Shown here: one piece after another, positions 1 to 7,891 of the stretch
Layout: each line of letters begins with the position of its first letter
Numbering within the stretch: position 1 is the stretch's first letter
Origin: Methylococcaceae bacterium
GTDB lineage: Bacteria; Pseudomonadota; Gammaproteobacteria; Methylococcales; Methylomonadaceae
Direction: 5' to 3'
Assembly (NCBI GenBank): GCA_013140465.1
Contig: JABFST010000075.1
Span: forward strand, 1-12,981
Length of the DNA stretch: 12,981 bases
Translations under genes and position numbers: made by a program
The notes under the pieces: generated by a model
The model's input: only the letters and a program-made list of their open reading frames with translations
What the model was told of the DNA's origin: nothing
Databases searched by the model: none

Positions 1-221
1 GCTTGATAGTCTGCGACGAACCCACCAGTGCCTTAGATCATGAGACCGGGCGCACAGTCATGGAATTGCTGAAAGCCGTCGCCCTGCACAAAGACCGCAG
101 TTTAGTCACCGTCACCCACGATGCGCGGATTTTTGATTATGCCGACCGTGTAGCGGAAATGGATGATGGGCTTATTGTGCAAATAAGCCAAAAAAACCAA
201 CTGCTGCGTGAGCCGGGATAA
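1..221 (+). CDS. ABC transporter ATP-binding subunit, C-terminal fragment (DevA/MacB/LolD-like)
   Basis: This is the last ~72 codons of an ATPase whose 5' part lies outside the window. The readable protein opens with a Walker B and D-loop (LIVCDEPTSALD, with the catalytic Glu after Asp). About 27 residues later comes the H-loop histidine in VTVTHDARIF. The continuation with Asp-Tyr-Ala-Asp-Arg-Val and a Glu-Met-Asp-Asp-Gly stretch is typical of ATPases that power MacB/LolD/DevA-type exporters, with the THD-x-RIF-x-x-ADR pattern closest to the DevA subgroup. Such proteins sit on the cytoplasmic side and drive export or lipoprotein release with an FtsX-like permease, presumably encoded upstream. 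The frame ends in TAA at 219-221. The Walker A and signature motifs are not visible, so the exact substrate class is uncertain. The next gene is convergent. Confidence 0.85.
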   Translation, partial: LIVCDEPTSALDHETGRTVMELLKAVALHKDRSLVTVTHDARIFDYADRVAEMDDGLIVQISQKNQLLREPG

Positions 222-236
222 GGCCACTTCGTAGTC

Positions 237-250
237 GAGGCTAGAGCCTC
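237..250. terminator. Short hairpin after the ABC ATPase gene
   Basis: GAGGC and GCCTC arms flank a four-base TAGA loop, starting 16 bases after the stop codon of the ABC ATPase. No run of T follows, so termination is uncertain. It may just be a small stem, or part of the adjacent repeat. Confidence 0.25.
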
Positions 251-262
251 TCCCACATAAAA

Positions 263-295
263 GTAGGATGGGTTGAACGAAGGTAAGCCCATCAT
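263..295. repeat. Imperfect palindromic intergenic repeat (GTAGGATGGGTT type)
   Basis: GATGGG at 267-272 and CCCATC at 288-293 are exact inverted arms around a ~15-base loop. The motif resembles a very common extragenic palindrome of proteobacterial genomes (GTAGG-TGGGTT ... AACCCA-C). It lies between the convergent ends of the ABC ATPase gene and the HNH gene, at the left edge of the A+T-rich two-gene unit. It could serve as a transcript 3' boundary. The family assignment is from memory and was not searched. Confidence 0.55.
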
Positions 296-352
296 GGTAA
301 GTTGCGGGGATTGAAGGGCTTTATTGAGTCAGTCTATCCTACGCGCCTTACG

Positions 353-1075
353 TTACCGAACTAACGTTTTTAACACATGCTCTAAAGCAGCACAAAAAGG
401 TTGAAACTTGCCATCTCGTTTTTGTGTAATTTTTTGTAGCAATATTTCAGCTTCTTCAGCGGTAATATAGTCCTCACCATCAAGGATATAACCCGCAATT
501 TCCGCACCTCGCAAAGTTTTTAATTTTGCAATACCTAAATTTAATGTAGATATTGTATCGCAACCTTCTGATGTTAAGCCTTCGATTAAGACCTCTTTAC
601 TGTTAGGATTAAATGAATAAGAAAAATGTGTTTCACAGTTTTCATCTAATGGGTTGATACAAATTTCTTTATCATCTTTTTTGCTGCCACAATATTGCGG
701 TATTCGTTGAGCTTTTGGTATTTTTTGCTCATTTTGATATTGTCGTTCTGTATCGCCGCCATCACAACAAACAAATAGATTTTGATAATCGAACATTAGC
801 TCAGAGTAAGTTGCTCTAGCCATAAAATGTTCGATAATAGTTTTTTTATCCAATTCAATACGTTGCTGACAATAACAACAAATAAAACCTTGTTCGTTTA
901 ACAGGGCTTGTTTAATATTTATTTTATCTTTGCCAGAAAGCTTTTCCCAAATTTTATCTTTTTGTTCATCAAGTAAAGGATTATCCAGTAAATCCTTTTT
1001 AGATAACTGCCAAGTGCTTTTCCATAATTCAAATTGCCCCAACTCCTCTGATGGGCGTTTAACGATGCGCTTCAT
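353..1075 (-). CDS. ptuB: HNH endonuclease-family protein, PtuB-like (TIGR02646 family)
   Basis: This is a 240-residue protein with a treble-clef HNH core. C66-x-Y-C69 is followed by I-E-H83-F, then Q-N99-L and C103/C104. Further C-terminal conserved elements are Y-C129-G-S-K-K and N141-P-L-D. This arrangement matches the TIGR02646 family, which includes PtuB of Septu and the HNH effector of Ec78-type retrons. In those systems it is the presumed nuclease, cutting nucleic acid once its ATPase partner is triggered by phage. The start ATG overlaps the TGA of the upstream ATPase gene (ATGA) and has no visible Shine-Dalgarno sequence, so translation probably depends on coupling. Base composition is clearly A+T-richer than the metabolic genes nearby, suggesting horizontal acquisition. 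The family call is firm. The defence role and gene name are inferred from the gene pairing. Confidence 0.82.
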   Translation of the reverse strand: MKRIVKRPSEELGQFELWKSTWQLSKKDLLDNPLLDEQKDKIWEKLSGKDKINIKQALLNEQGFICCYCQQRIELDKKTIIEHFMARATYSELMFDYQNLFVCCDGGDTERQYQNEQKIPKAQRIPQYCGSKKDDKEICINPLDENCETHFSYSFNPNSKEVLIEGLTSEGCDTISTLNLGIAKLKTLRGAEIAGYILDGEDYITAEEAEILLQKITQKRDGKFQPFCAALEHVLKTLVR

Positions 1076-2391
1076 TTTTGCAACAAATTTTTACGCGTAA
1101 TAAACGCATCCGCTCTGATAAAAATGGGATCATCTTTATCCAACTGTTGTTCAAGTTTTTCACGAAAAGTTTTTGCTTTTTCAAATAGGTTTTTATTAAG
1201 CAATGAGAAATAGTTGTCTGATAATTCTTGAATTTCTTTTGGACGTTTCGTTACATTCATGATTTCTTCGAGAATATCATTTGAATCTCTACCAATCGGA
1301 TTGCTAGATGGCTGATAAATATGATTATCATGAAGAATAAATATATTATCTTTATCTACCTTGCTTAATGTTTGTGGTGAATGGGTTGTGATGATAAATT
1401 GAATATTAGGAAATGTTTTTTGCAAGGCGGGCAAGACTTCACGTTGCCATTGGGGATGCAGGTGGAGTTCAATTTCATCAATTAAAACAATTCCTGATCG
1501 TTCAAGAATAGCATTTATAGCCTCTTCGGTATAATCTGGATACTCATAATCCCATTCCAAAAAGTTATTGTCACCATCAAGTTTTGGTGTCTCGATGACA
1601 ACATCTATTTTATTGATTTTTAACAAGTGCCGGGCTATATCACACACTATGCTAATCAATAACCTTTGCCCTTCTGAAAATTGGGAAAGCTTCAATTCTA
1701 TTTCCCTAAAGGTGATATACAAATCGTAACTGCGTGTAGCTATGTTAGGACTCCGCTTGTATCTTAACTTTGAAAAATTGGCATCCGTTATATTATAAAA
1801 AAATGTACTCATGGCTTTTCTAACAACATTCATTCTGGGGTTAGAAAAATCGATATTGCCACTATCAATCTTGATATCATTTTCTAATGCTAATTCACTA
1901 CTAAGCCAGTCTTCCAATTCCTTAAAGTCTTCTTGAGTTGATTCTGCACTTAGCACATGAATATTGCTTTTTCTATCTATTTTGTAATAAACACATAAAA
2001 ACCGATAGTTAAATAAAATGCCTTCTTGAGAAAGCTCCCTAATGAAAGATTCAAGCTTTTGATCATCAGAGACTGGATTATTTTCTTCCGTATTAATGTA
2101 GTGGCTAGTATGGGTTTTTTTTTCTGAGTTATACTTGAAGACAATTTTATTTTCTGTTGAAGATGAATGGTAGTGAAGATCATCGACATGATAATTAAGG
2201 TCAGATAGGCTGTTATAGTGTTGTTTATTTTCCTTTATATAATCATTTAAGCTTATCGCTATTGCATCTAATATTGCCGTCTTTCCTGAACCATTTGCCC
2301 CAATAAAAACAGCCAAATTGGCTGCTGGAAATGTAATATCCAGTTCTTTAAAACAGCGGAAATTTTTTAGATGTAATTCTTCAACGCGCAT
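1072..2391 (-). CDS. ptuA: AAA/ABC-type ATPase, PtuA-like (COG3950/OLD-RecF-like), Septu partner
   Basis: This 439-residue SMC/RecF-like ATPase has its Walker A near the N-terminus (GANGSGKT, 31-38), right after the typical LHLKNFRCF strand. The signature-like LSQFSEGQR is at 235-243. Walker B is IVLIDEIE (D305, E306), followed by LHLHP, and the H-loop histidine is H337 in TTHSPQ. The region between, ~60-230, is poorly conserved and probably forms the coiled or insert domain. In Septu systems PtuA senses infection and controls the HNH nuclease PtuB, which here is the overlapping downstream gene. No reverse transcriptase or toprim domain is visible, arguing against a retron or OLD nuclease. 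The start ATG has only a weak ribosome site. The gene lies 80 bases downstream of ilvD on the same strand, so it may be read from ilvD or from its own promoter. A run of nine A on the coding strand lies at codons ~90-92. Confidence 0.83.
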   Translation of the reverse strand: MRVEELHLKNFRCFKELDITFPAANLAVFIGANGSGKTAILDAIAISLNDYIKENKQHYNSLSDLNYHVDDLHYHSSSTENKIVFKYNSEKKTHTSHYINTEENNPVSDDQKLESFIRELSQEGILFNYRFLCVYYKIDRKSNIHVLSAESTQEDFKELEDWLSSELALENDIKIDSGNIDFSNPRMNVVRKAMSTFFYNITDANFSKLRYKRSPNIATRSYDLYITFREIELKLSQFSEGQRLLISIVCDIARHLLKINKIDVVIETPKLDGDNNFLEWDYEYPDYTEEAINAILERSGIVLIDEIELHLHPQWQREVLPALQKTFPNIQFIITTHSPQTLSKVDKDNIFILHDNHIYQPSSNPIGRDSNDILEEIMNVTKRPKEIQELSDNYFSLLNKNLFEKAKTFREKLEQQLDKDDPIFIRADAFITRKNLLQK

Positions 2392-2433
2392 TTTAGTAAG
2401 ATTCTCAAGATGATGGGGAAGAATATAGGGTAT

Positions 2434-2462
2434 GTAGAGACGTTGCAGTGCAACGTCTCTAC
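2434..2462. repeat. Near-perfect palindrome with 14-bp arms (GTAGAGACGTTGCA)
   Basis: The arms at 2434-2447 and 2449-2462 are fully complementary around a single central G. The element fills much of the 80 bases between the ilvD stop and the ptuA-like start. A hairpin of this size could slow or end transcription from ilvD, but no T-tract follows on the minus strand. The same kind of GTAGAGACGTTGCA palindrome is familiar as a multicopy extragenic repeat in cyanobacteria and other bacteria (recalled, not searched), so a dispersed repeat is the likelier identity. Confidence 0.75.
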
Positions 2463-2471
2463 CAGCAAGGA

Positions 2472-4169
2472 TTAATCCAAATTATCCGTCACCGCCCCCG
2501 TAGATGCAGAACTCACCAACTTGGCATATTTTGCCAATACGCCGCGTGTGTATCTAGGCGCGGGTTGTTGCCAGTGTTCCAAACGGCGTGCGACTTCGTG
2601 TTCGTTGACGACTAGGCTAAGCTCATTTTTTTCGGCATCAATGATGATGGTGTCGCCGTTTTCAATGATTGCCAAGGGGCCGCCGACATAGGCTTCGGGG
2701 GTGATGTGACCGACCACAAAACCGTGGGTACCGCCGGAAAAACGTCCATCGGTGATTAAGGCGACTTCTTTGCCTAAGCCTTTGCCCATGATTGCCGAGG
2801 TGGGCGAAAGCATTTCGCGCATACCCGGGCCGCCTTTGGGGCCTTCGTAGCGGATGACAATGACATCGCCTTTCACGATGCCGCCGTTTAAGATGCTTTG
2901 CAGGGCTTGTTCTTCGGCATCAAACACTTTGGCAGTGCCAACAAAACGCAAGCCTTCTTTACCAGTGATTTTTGCGACTGCGCCGCCGGGGGCGAGGTTG
3001 CCGTAAAGTACGACTAAATGGCTGTCTTTTTTAATCGGGTCGGCTAAGGAATGGATCATGTCTTGACCGTCGGGATACGGTTTAACGTCGGCGAGGTTTT
3101 CTGCCAAGGTTTTTCCGGTGACAGTCAGGCAATCGCCGTGCAGCAAGCCTTGGTCGAGCAGGATTTTCATCAGCGGTTGGATGCCGCCAATTTCTATCAA
3201 TTCCGCCATTTGGTAACGTCCGCTGGGTTTTAAATCTGCCAATAAGGGCACGTTTTTACCGATGCGGGTGAAGTCGTCTAAAGTGATGTCCACTTTCGCG
3301 GCATTCGCCATTGCCAATAAATGCAGCACGGCGTTGGTGGAGCCGCCTAGGGCGATAACCACGGTAATCGCGTTTTCAAACGCAGGTTTGGTCATGATGT
3401 CGCTGGGTTTGATGCCTTTTTTCAGCAATTCCAACACCGCTGCGCCTGCGCGTTCGCAATCGAGTTTTTTATCGTTGGACACCGCCGCTTGCGCCGAGCT
3501 ATTGGGTAAGCTCATGCCCAGGGCTTCAATCGCCGAAGCCATGGTGTTGGCGGTGTACATGCCGCCACATGAACCTGCACCAGGAATGGCTTTGGCTTCG
3601 ATTTCGGCGAGTTCGGCATCGTCGATTTGGTTGTTGGCGCGTGCGCCTACGGCTTCAAACACTGACACGACATCGAGTTTTTTGTCTTTATGGCAGCCGG
3701 GTAAAATCGTGCCGCCGTAGACGAAAATCGCGGGACGGTTTAAGCGCGAGATCGCAATCATACAGCCCGGCATGTTTTTGTCGCAGCCACCGATGGCAAC
3801 TACGCCGTCAAAGCCTTGGCAACCGACCACGGTTTCGATGGAATCGGCTATCACTTCGCGCGATACCAGCGAGTATTTCATGCCTTCCGTACCCATAGAA
3901 ATGCCGTCGGAAATGGTGATGGTGTTAAATATAACGGCTTTGCCATTGGCGTTGTTGACACCTAAGGCGGCGTCATCAGCCAGTTTGTTGATGTGCATAT
4001 TGCAGGGTGTGACCATGCTCCACGTCGAGGCGATGCCGATTTGGGGTTTTTTGAAGTCGTCGTTGTTAAAGCCGACCGCGTGCAACATGGCGCGGCTAGG
4101 GGCGCGTTCCATGCCGTCTACGACTAATGAGGAAAAGGTGCGGGTGTTGTGGTCGTCGGTGTGGGCCAT
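2472..4169 (-). CDS. ilvD: Dihydroxy-acid dehydratase
   Basis: This enzyme dehydrates 2,3-dihydroxy-3-methylbutanoate and the isoleucine counterpart to the 2-oxo acids, the penultimate step of valine and isoleucine synthesis, in the cytoplasm. At 565 residues it is complete and belongs to the shorter class of the family (E. coli IlvD is ~616). Visible iron-sulfur ligands are C56 in TPCNMH, C129 in GGCDKNMPG and C201 in [15 protein letters not shown]131 is the usual carbamylated Mg-binding lysine. The C-terminal part carries [12 protein letters not shown] and [10 protein letters not shown], both family hallmarks. The start is supported by GGAAG seven bases upstream of the ATG. A TATAAC lies ~35 bases upstream of the start (minus strand, 4205-4210), but no good -35 was found. 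Upstream is a 56-base repeat shared with bases 8817-8872. Confidence 0.97.
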   Translation of the reverse strand: MAHTDDHNTRTFSSLVVDGMERAPSRAMLHAVGFNNDDFKKPQIGIASTWSMVTPCNMHINKLADDAALGVNNANGKAVIFNTITISDGISMGTEGMKYSLVSREVIADSIETVVGCQGFDGVVAIGGCDKNMPGCMIAISRLNRPAIFVYGGTILPGCHKDKKLDVVSVFEAVGARANNQIDDAELAEIEAKAIPGAGSCGGMYTANTMASAIEALGMSLPNSSAQAAVSNDKKLDCERAGAAVLELLKKGIKPSDIMTKPAFENAITVVIALGGSTNAVLHLLAMANAAKVDITLDDFTRIGKNVPLLADLKPSGRYQMAELIEIGGIQPLMKILLDQGLLHGDCLTVTGKTLAENLADVKPYPDGQDMIHSLADPIKKDSHLVVLYGNLAPGGAVAKITGKEGLRFVGTAKVFDAEEQALQSILNGGIVKGDVIVIRYEGPKGGPGMREMLSPTSAIMGKGLGKEVALITDGRFSGGTHGFVVGHITPEAYVGGPLAIIENGDTIIIDAEKNELSLVVNEHEVARRLEHWQQPAPRYTRGVLAKYAKLVSSASTGAVTDNLD

Positions 4170-4208
4170 TGCTGTGCTTCCGGGTTGGGGTTGATGTGAT
4201 TGCCGTTA

Positions 4209-4264
4209 TAGAGTCCGAAGCTGATAAATCTACATTAAACGCCCTCTCCCTCAGGGAGAGGGTG
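4209..4264. repeat. Copy 1 of a 56-base dispersed repeat ending in a CCCTCTCCCT palindrome
   Basis: This stretch matches 8817-8872 at 51 of 56 positions, counted by eye. The first 32 bases are identical (from TAGAGTCCGAAGCTG to ACATTAAAC). The 3' part of this copy is a perfect 10-bp inverted repeat, CCCTCTCCCT at 4242-4251 and AGGGAGAGGG at 4253-4262. It lies between ilvD and the SH3-domain gene, within the region that should hold the ilvD promoter. It may be a small mobile or REP-like unit. The hairpin could also end transcription from the SH3-domain gene. Confidence 0.8.
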
Positions 4265-4312
4265 ATTTAATGACGCTTTACTTCCTGCGTTCTCTTTATG
4301 ATGGGTGTACGC

Positions 4313-4981
4313 TTAATAGCTTTCCCAACTGCTTTTTCGCCGCCAGCTGAGTTTGGGTAAGATAAAGCCGAGTATAACCCCTGCCAGTGACAACACGCCG
4401 CCATATAAAAACCAATCTTGGCTGGCGGTGTCTTTTAGGGCGTGGTTTTCCAGTTTGAATTGTTCTAAATCGCGTTCGGCATTCACCATGCGTTCTTGCA
4501 ATTCGTCGCGTTCAGCTTTTATTTGGTAGGCGTTGGCGGCGGTTTTTTTAAGTTCGTTCAGCTCGCGTGCCAGCTGGTCGCGTTCTGTGGACAGACTTTT
4601 TTCTAATGACGAGCCTGGGGTCAGTTTGGTTTTTAAGGCGGATAATTCGGCTTTTAAGGCCGCATTGTCGGTTTGCAGCACGGTGATGGTTTTGCTGGCG
4701 GTATCTTTAGGGTCAAAAACGGGCGGCTGCTTTTTGGTGTATTTGGATTTTATAAAGCCTTCTGTGCCGTCGGCTAAGCGCACATGCACAAATTCTGCCT
4801 TGCTGGCTTTGTCCAGCAAGGTGAGCGGCGTGCCTGTGGGCAATGTTTGGATGACCTTGGCTTGGTTGTTGGCGGCATTGCGTAAGGCCAAGTTGGCATC
4901 GTCGGCTACATAAACGGTTTCTGCGTGGGCGAGACTGCAAGTCAAGGTCAGAAGAACTAGAGGGCGTAAGAGTGTGTTCAT
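4313..4981 (-). CDS. SH3b domain, coiled-coil, C-terminally anchored envelope protein (YgiM-like, TIGR04211)
   Basis: The preferred start gives 222 residues. The longer open frame begins at a TTG (5032) and also offers an ATG at 5002. The ATG at 4981 is favoured because an AAGAAG lies just upstream and it gives a clean signal peptide (residues 1-20, cleavage after AHA). Domain order is a bacterial SH3b domain (~22-83, with R/K-N-A-A...G-T-x-x-x-L and DGTEGFIKSKY), a charged coiled coil (~95-185), one membrane span (~191-209, WFLYGGVLSLAGVILGFILP) and a basic tail (KLSWRRKSSW). This matches the YgiM/TIGR04211 family, with the SH3 and coil outside the membrane and the tail inside. The molecular role is unknown; SH3b domains often bind peptidoglycan. 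It stands alone between argF and ilvD. Confidence 0.85.
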   Translation of the reverse strand: MNTLLRPLVLLTLTCSLAHAETVYVADDANLALRNAANNQAKVIQTLPTGTPLTLLDKASKAEFVHVRLADGTEGFIKSKYTKKQPPVFDPKDTASKTITVLQTDNAALKAELSALKTKLTPGSSLEKSLSTERDQLARELNELKKTAANAYQIKAERDELQERMVNAERDLEQFKLENHALKDTASQDWFLYGGVLSLAGVILGFILPKLSWRRKSSWESY

Positions 4982-5162
4982 GGGCAGCTTCTTTAAGGTC
5001 ATTAGCGGGCTATGCGTGGGCGGATAGTACAACTTAAGCGCCCCTGTCAGGAATCTTAGATGAAGAGCACGCAGTGCAGACTGCCAACGGTCAAATTTTT
5101 GGTTGTTATAAGGTGTTGCAGTGTTAGGCCCCTAGATAAATACGCCCTAAGGCATGTTCAGC

Positions 5163-6068
5163 TTATTTTGATGCCAGCAAAAATTCCAGCAAGGCTTTTT
5201 GGGCATGTAAGCGATTTTCGGCCTCAGGAAAAATCACGCTTTGCGGGCCGTCTATCACTTCAGCCGACACTTCTTCGCCACGGTGTGCGGGCAAACAGTG
5301 CATAAACAAAGCATCGGGCTGGGCTGCTGCCATCACTTCGGCATTTATTTGGTAGTCTTTAAAGGCGACTTCGCGTTGTTGTTGTTCTTGTTCTTGGCCC
5401 ATACTGGCCCACACGTCCGTCACCAATAAATCGGCGTTTGCCGCCGCCAATACTGGGCTAGCAAAAAACCGCACGCTGTCGCCAGCCGCAGCGACAATCT
5501 CCGGCAACGGGTAATAGCCTTCCGGGCTAGCTATATGCAGGGTGAACCCTAGCAACATAGCGGCATGGATATAGGAATGGCACATATTGTTGCCATCGCC
5601 TATCCACGCGACAATTTTGCCTTGGATGTCACCACGGTATTCAAAATAAGTCTGCATATCCGCCAACAGCTGGCAAGGATGTTGTTGGTCAGTCAGACCA
5701 TTAATGACGGGGACGCTGGAATGTTCGGCAAATGTGGTGACGGTTTCGTGTTTGTCGGTGCGTAACATAATGCCATCGACCATGCTGGAAATGACTTTGG
5801 CACTATCTTGTAGTGGTTCGCCACGGCCTAGTTGGGTATCCCTAGGCGAGAGGAAAATCGAACTGCCACCAAAATGCACCATGCCCGCTTCAAAGGAAAT
5901 GCGTGTGCGGGTGGACGATTTTTCAAACACCATCGCCAACACTTGGCCTTTTAAGGGTTGGTAATTGGGGTCGCGGTGGGTTTTAAGGGCCATCGCGCGG
6001 TGGATGATGTGCCGGAATTCGTCACTGGTGATGTCCAGCAAACTGGTGAAATGTCTGGTGTTGCTCAT
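5163..6068 (-). CDS. argF: Ornithine carbamoyltransferase
   Basis: This enzyme makes citrulline from ornithine and carbamoyl phosphate, the sixth step of arginine synthesis, in the cytoplasm. The 301-residue protein carries the carbamoyl-phosphate loop S52-T-R-T-R56, the HPCQ motif (130-133), the ornithine-binding D218-x-W-x-S-M223 and the catalytic H257-C258-L-P260. All are intact and the length is normal. The ATG overlaps the argD stop as ATGA and there is only a weak GAG upstream, so translation is probably coupled to argD. ArgD provides acetylornithine, from which ornithine is released by another enzyme (ArgE or ArgJ) not seen here. No terminator with a T-tract was found after the stop. 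Confidence 0.97.
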   Translation of the reverse strand: MSNTRHFTSLLDITSDEFRHIIHRAMALKTHRDPNYQPLKGQVLAMVFEKSSTRTRISFEAGMVHFGGSSIFLSPRDTQLGRGEPLQDSAKVISSMVDGIMLRTDKHETVTTFAEHSSVPVINGLTDQQHPCQLLADMQTYFEYRGDIQGKIVAWIGDGNNMCHSYIHAAMLLGFTLHIASPEGYYPLPEIVAAAGDSVRFFASPVLAAANADLLVTDVWASMGQEQEQQQREVAFKDYQINAEVMAAAQPDALFMHCLPAHRGEEVSAEVIDGPQSVIFPEAENRLHAQKALLEFLLASK

Positions 6069-7237
6069 GCTGTGAACTCATTAATAAGCGTCGATAAAGT
6101 ATCTACAAGTAATTGGATTTGCTGTTCGTCTATGACTAAAGGCGGCAACAGCCGGATAGTGGTGTCGTTGGTGACATTAATCAACAGCTGTTGTGCCAAG
6201 GCCAACTTGACCAAATCCGCACAAGGACGTGCCAATTCTATGCCGATCATCAAGCCTTTATGGCGGATGTCCAGCACTTGCGGATTGGCCTGTAAGCGGG
6301 CAACAAAGCCGTCATAAATCGCCTTGCCTTTTAGGCTGGCTTGGGCGATTAAACCCTCGTCCGCCAACGTAGTCAGCACCGCAATCGCGGCACTACACGC
6401 CAAGGGGTTGCCGCCAAAGGTAGAGCCATGATTGCCCGCTTGGAAGACCTCGCCAGCTTTGCCATGCGCCAAACAGGCGCCGATAGGTACGCCATTGCCC
6501 AAGGCTTTTGCCAAGGTGCAGACATCAGGCAAAATGCCGTTGTGTTGAAAGGCAAAAAATTGTCCGGTACGGCCTATGCCCGTTTGGATTTCGTCCAGCA
6601 TCATCAACAAGCCATGTTGGTCGCACAAATCTCTGATCTGGTTAAGATAATCGGGGGCGGGAATATTGACCCCGCCTTCGCCCTGCACAGGCTCAACCAA
6701 CACCGCAACAATGCTGGCATTGTCGGCAATGGCGGCGGCAATCGCGGCAATGTTGTTATAAGGCACGCGGACAAAACCTTCCACCAACGGCGCAAAGCCT
6801 TGTTGTATTTTGCTGTTGCCAGTTGCGCTTAAGGTTGCCAAGGTACGCCCATGAAAGCTTTTTTCCATGACGATAACCGCAGGTTTTTCTATGCCTTTAT
6901 CATGACCGTATTTACGCGCCAGCTTAATCGCCGCCTCGTTAGCTTCTGCACCCGAATTGCTAAAGAACACATTGTCCATACCGCTGGCTGCTGTCAATAA
7001 CTCCGCCAAGCGTTCTTGAGCAGCAATTCGGTAAATATTGGAGGTATGCAACAACTTGGCGCTTTGCTGGCAGATTGCCTGATGCACCGCCGGATGCGCA
7101 TGGCCCAAATTACAGACGGCAATGCCGGACAAAGCATCTAGGTAACGGGTATTATTTTCATCAAACAACCACGCGCCTTCACCCCGATCAAAGGTGACGG
7201 GCAAACGGTTATAGGTTGGCATAATAGGGCTAGTCAT
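6065..7237 (-). CDS. argD: Acetylornithine aminotransferase
   Basis: This PLP-dependent class-III aminotransferase converts N-acetylglutamate semialdehyde to N-acetylornithine, and in many bacteria also serves lysine synthesis. The open frame extends to 7327. The ATG at 7237 ([14 protein letters not shown]) is chosen because the MPTY-x-R-x-P start is typical of ArgD and gives a normal 390 residues; the upstream extension is unlike the family. Motifs numbered from this start are [10 protein letters not shown] (92-101), FHGRT (128-132), [12 protein letters not shown] with D215 contacting the PLP ring nitrogen, and the PLP lysine K244 in TLAKALGNG. It is the first gene of an argD-argF operon (4-base overlap) and diverges from grxD across a ~170-base spacer with promoter-like sequences for both. 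No clear ArgR box was seen. Confidence 0.96.
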   Translation of the reverse strand: MTSPIMPTYNRLPVTFDRGEGAWLFDENNTRYLDALSGIAVCNLGHAHPAVHQAICQQSAKLLHTSNIYRIAAQERLAELLTAASGMDNVFFSNSGAEANEAAIKLARKYGHDKGIEKPAVIVMEKSFHGRTLATLSATGNSKIQQGFAPLVEGFVRVPYNNIAAIAAAIADNASIVAVLVEPVQGEGGVNIPAPDYLNQIRDLCDQHGLLMMLDEIQTGIGRTGQFFAFQHNGILPDVCTLAKALGNGVPIGACLAHGKAGEVFQAGNHGSTFGGNPLACSAAIAVLTTLADEGLIAQASLKGKAIYDGFVARLQANPQVLDIRHKGLMIGIELARPCADLVKLALAQQLLINVTNDTTIRLLPPLVIDEQQIQLLVDTLSTLINEFTA

Positions 7238-7294
7238 GAGTGTGCCTGTATTTAAAGTATAGGAAAGCGAAGCGACCCAATAAAAAAATGTTCG

Positions 7295-7323
7295 ATTATA
7301 AGTACCTATCCGCTCCCAAGCAA
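7295..7323 (-). promoter_or_regulatory. Probable argD-argF promoter
   Basis: On the minus strand a perfect TATAAT (7295-7300) lies 17 bases downstream of TTGCTT (7318-7323), a partial -35 that keeps TTG. Transcription would begin near 7288, leaving a ~50-base leader before the argD ATG at 7237. That geometry also supports the shorter argD start. Confidence 0.5.
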
Positions 7324-7364
7324 GCATCTGGCAACAAGATTTACTTTTTTAAGCGGGCTAAAGT

Positions 7365-7373
7365 TGATAAAAT
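7365..7373 (+). promoter_or_regulatory. Possible extended -10 for grxD
   Basis: TGATAAAAT contains the TGn extension followed by TAAAAT (5 of 6 to TATAAT). It sits ~35 bases before the grxD ATG. No good -35 is visible at standard spacing, as expected for an extended -10, so the call stays weak. Confidence 0.35.
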
Positions 7374-7407
7374 TACTGGGTTTTTATTTAACTTGAAGAG
7401 ACTATCC

Positions 7408-7737
7408 ATGAGCGCTATAGAAAGAATCAAAGACCAACTGGAAAACAACCCTGTTATTTTGTATATGAAAGGTTCGCCAGAATTTCCCCAATGCGGCTTT
7501 TCAGGGCAAACCGTACAAGTTTTGGAGGCTTGCCAAGCCGAATATGCCTACGTCAATATTTTTGAAGATCCCGAGTTGCGCGAAGCATTAAAAGAATATT
7601 CCCATTGGCCCACTTATCCGCAGTTGTATGTCAACGGCGAATTGGTAGGCGGTTGTGACATCGTGGTGGGTTTGTACCAAAGCGGCGAGCTGGCGGGCCT
7701 GTTGCAGGCTGCGGGTGGTGTAAAAGCTAACCCGTAA
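7408..7737 (+). CDS. grxD: Monothiol glutaredoxin, CGFS type (Grx4)
   Basis: This is a 109-residue cytoplasmic protein of normal length. The CGFS active site (C29) defines the monothiol class that binds a glutathione-ligated [2Fe-2S] cluster as a dimer, or with BolA, and acts in iron-sulfur delivery and iron sensing. Other conserved features are K21 in the YMKG strand, W67-P-T-Y-P-Q-L-Y and the GGCD turn at 81-84. The open frame extends upstream to 7240. The ATG at 7408 is chosen because GAAGAG lies seven bases before it and MSAIERIKDQ aligns with the family N-terminus. It is divergent from argD and convergent with rnt. The last codons form half of a hairpin whose loop contains the stop codon. 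Confidence 0.95.
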   Translation: MSAIERIKDQLENNPVILYMKGSPEFPQCGFSGQTVQVLEACQAEYAYVNIFEDPELREALKEYSHWPTYPQLYVNGELVGGCDIVVGLYQSGELAGLLQAAGGVKANP

Positions 7738-7751
7738 GCGGGGTTAGCTTT
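7723..7751 (+). terminator. Hairpin overlapping the grxD stop codon
   Basis: Perfect 11-bp arms, AAAGCTAACCC (7723-7733) and GGGTTAGCTTT (7741-7751), enclose a seven-base loop that contains the TAA stop of grxD. Only three T end the stem, so it may be a weak intrinsic terminator or an RNA-stabilising 3' stem. Confidence 0.6.
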
Positions 7752-7753
7752 GC

Positions 7754-7826
7754 GTAACTCAACTAAATCAATATGTTGGGTTACTGTAAGCTGAAATAAG
7801 CCGCCTAGAGCGCAAGTGATAGGCGG
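7754..7826. repeat. Two further inverted repeats between grxD and rnt
   Basis: GTAACTCAAC (7754-7763) pairs with GTTGGGTTAC (7775-7784) at 9 of 10 positions, and CCGCCTA (7801-7807) pairs exactly with TAGGCGG (7820-7826). They lie between two convergent genes. They may be repeat remnants or bidirectional ends of transcription. No flanking T-tract is present. Confidence 0.45.
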
Positions 7827-7891
7827 TGGTTCCGGCAAAGAGGGTGCTGTTTCCGGCCTACAAGGCTGGCGGCGGTAAGCATGGCGCGTGT

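Noticed and set aside
1977..2189. A 70-codon minus-strand open frame inside the ptuA-like gene
   Set aside because: It is a shifted reading of the same strand, with low-complexity composition and no known domain; kept only as the product of a hypothetical frameshift at the nine-A tract.
2392..2471. Possible retron ncRNA or reverse transcriptase associated with the ATPase-HNH pair
   Set aside because: The upstream gap is only 80 bases and is mostly a palindromic repeat. The adjacent gene is ilvD and no reverse-transcriptase motif occurs anywhere in the window.
3262..4194. Plus-strand open frames of 109-152 codons opposite ilvD
   Set aside because: ilvD is complete and clearly coding on the other strand; these are antisense readings with no recognisable domain.
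7238..7407. An ArgR operator in the argD-grxD divergent spacer
   Set aside because: No sequence close to the ArgR box (TGAAT-N4-ATTCA type) was found by eye.
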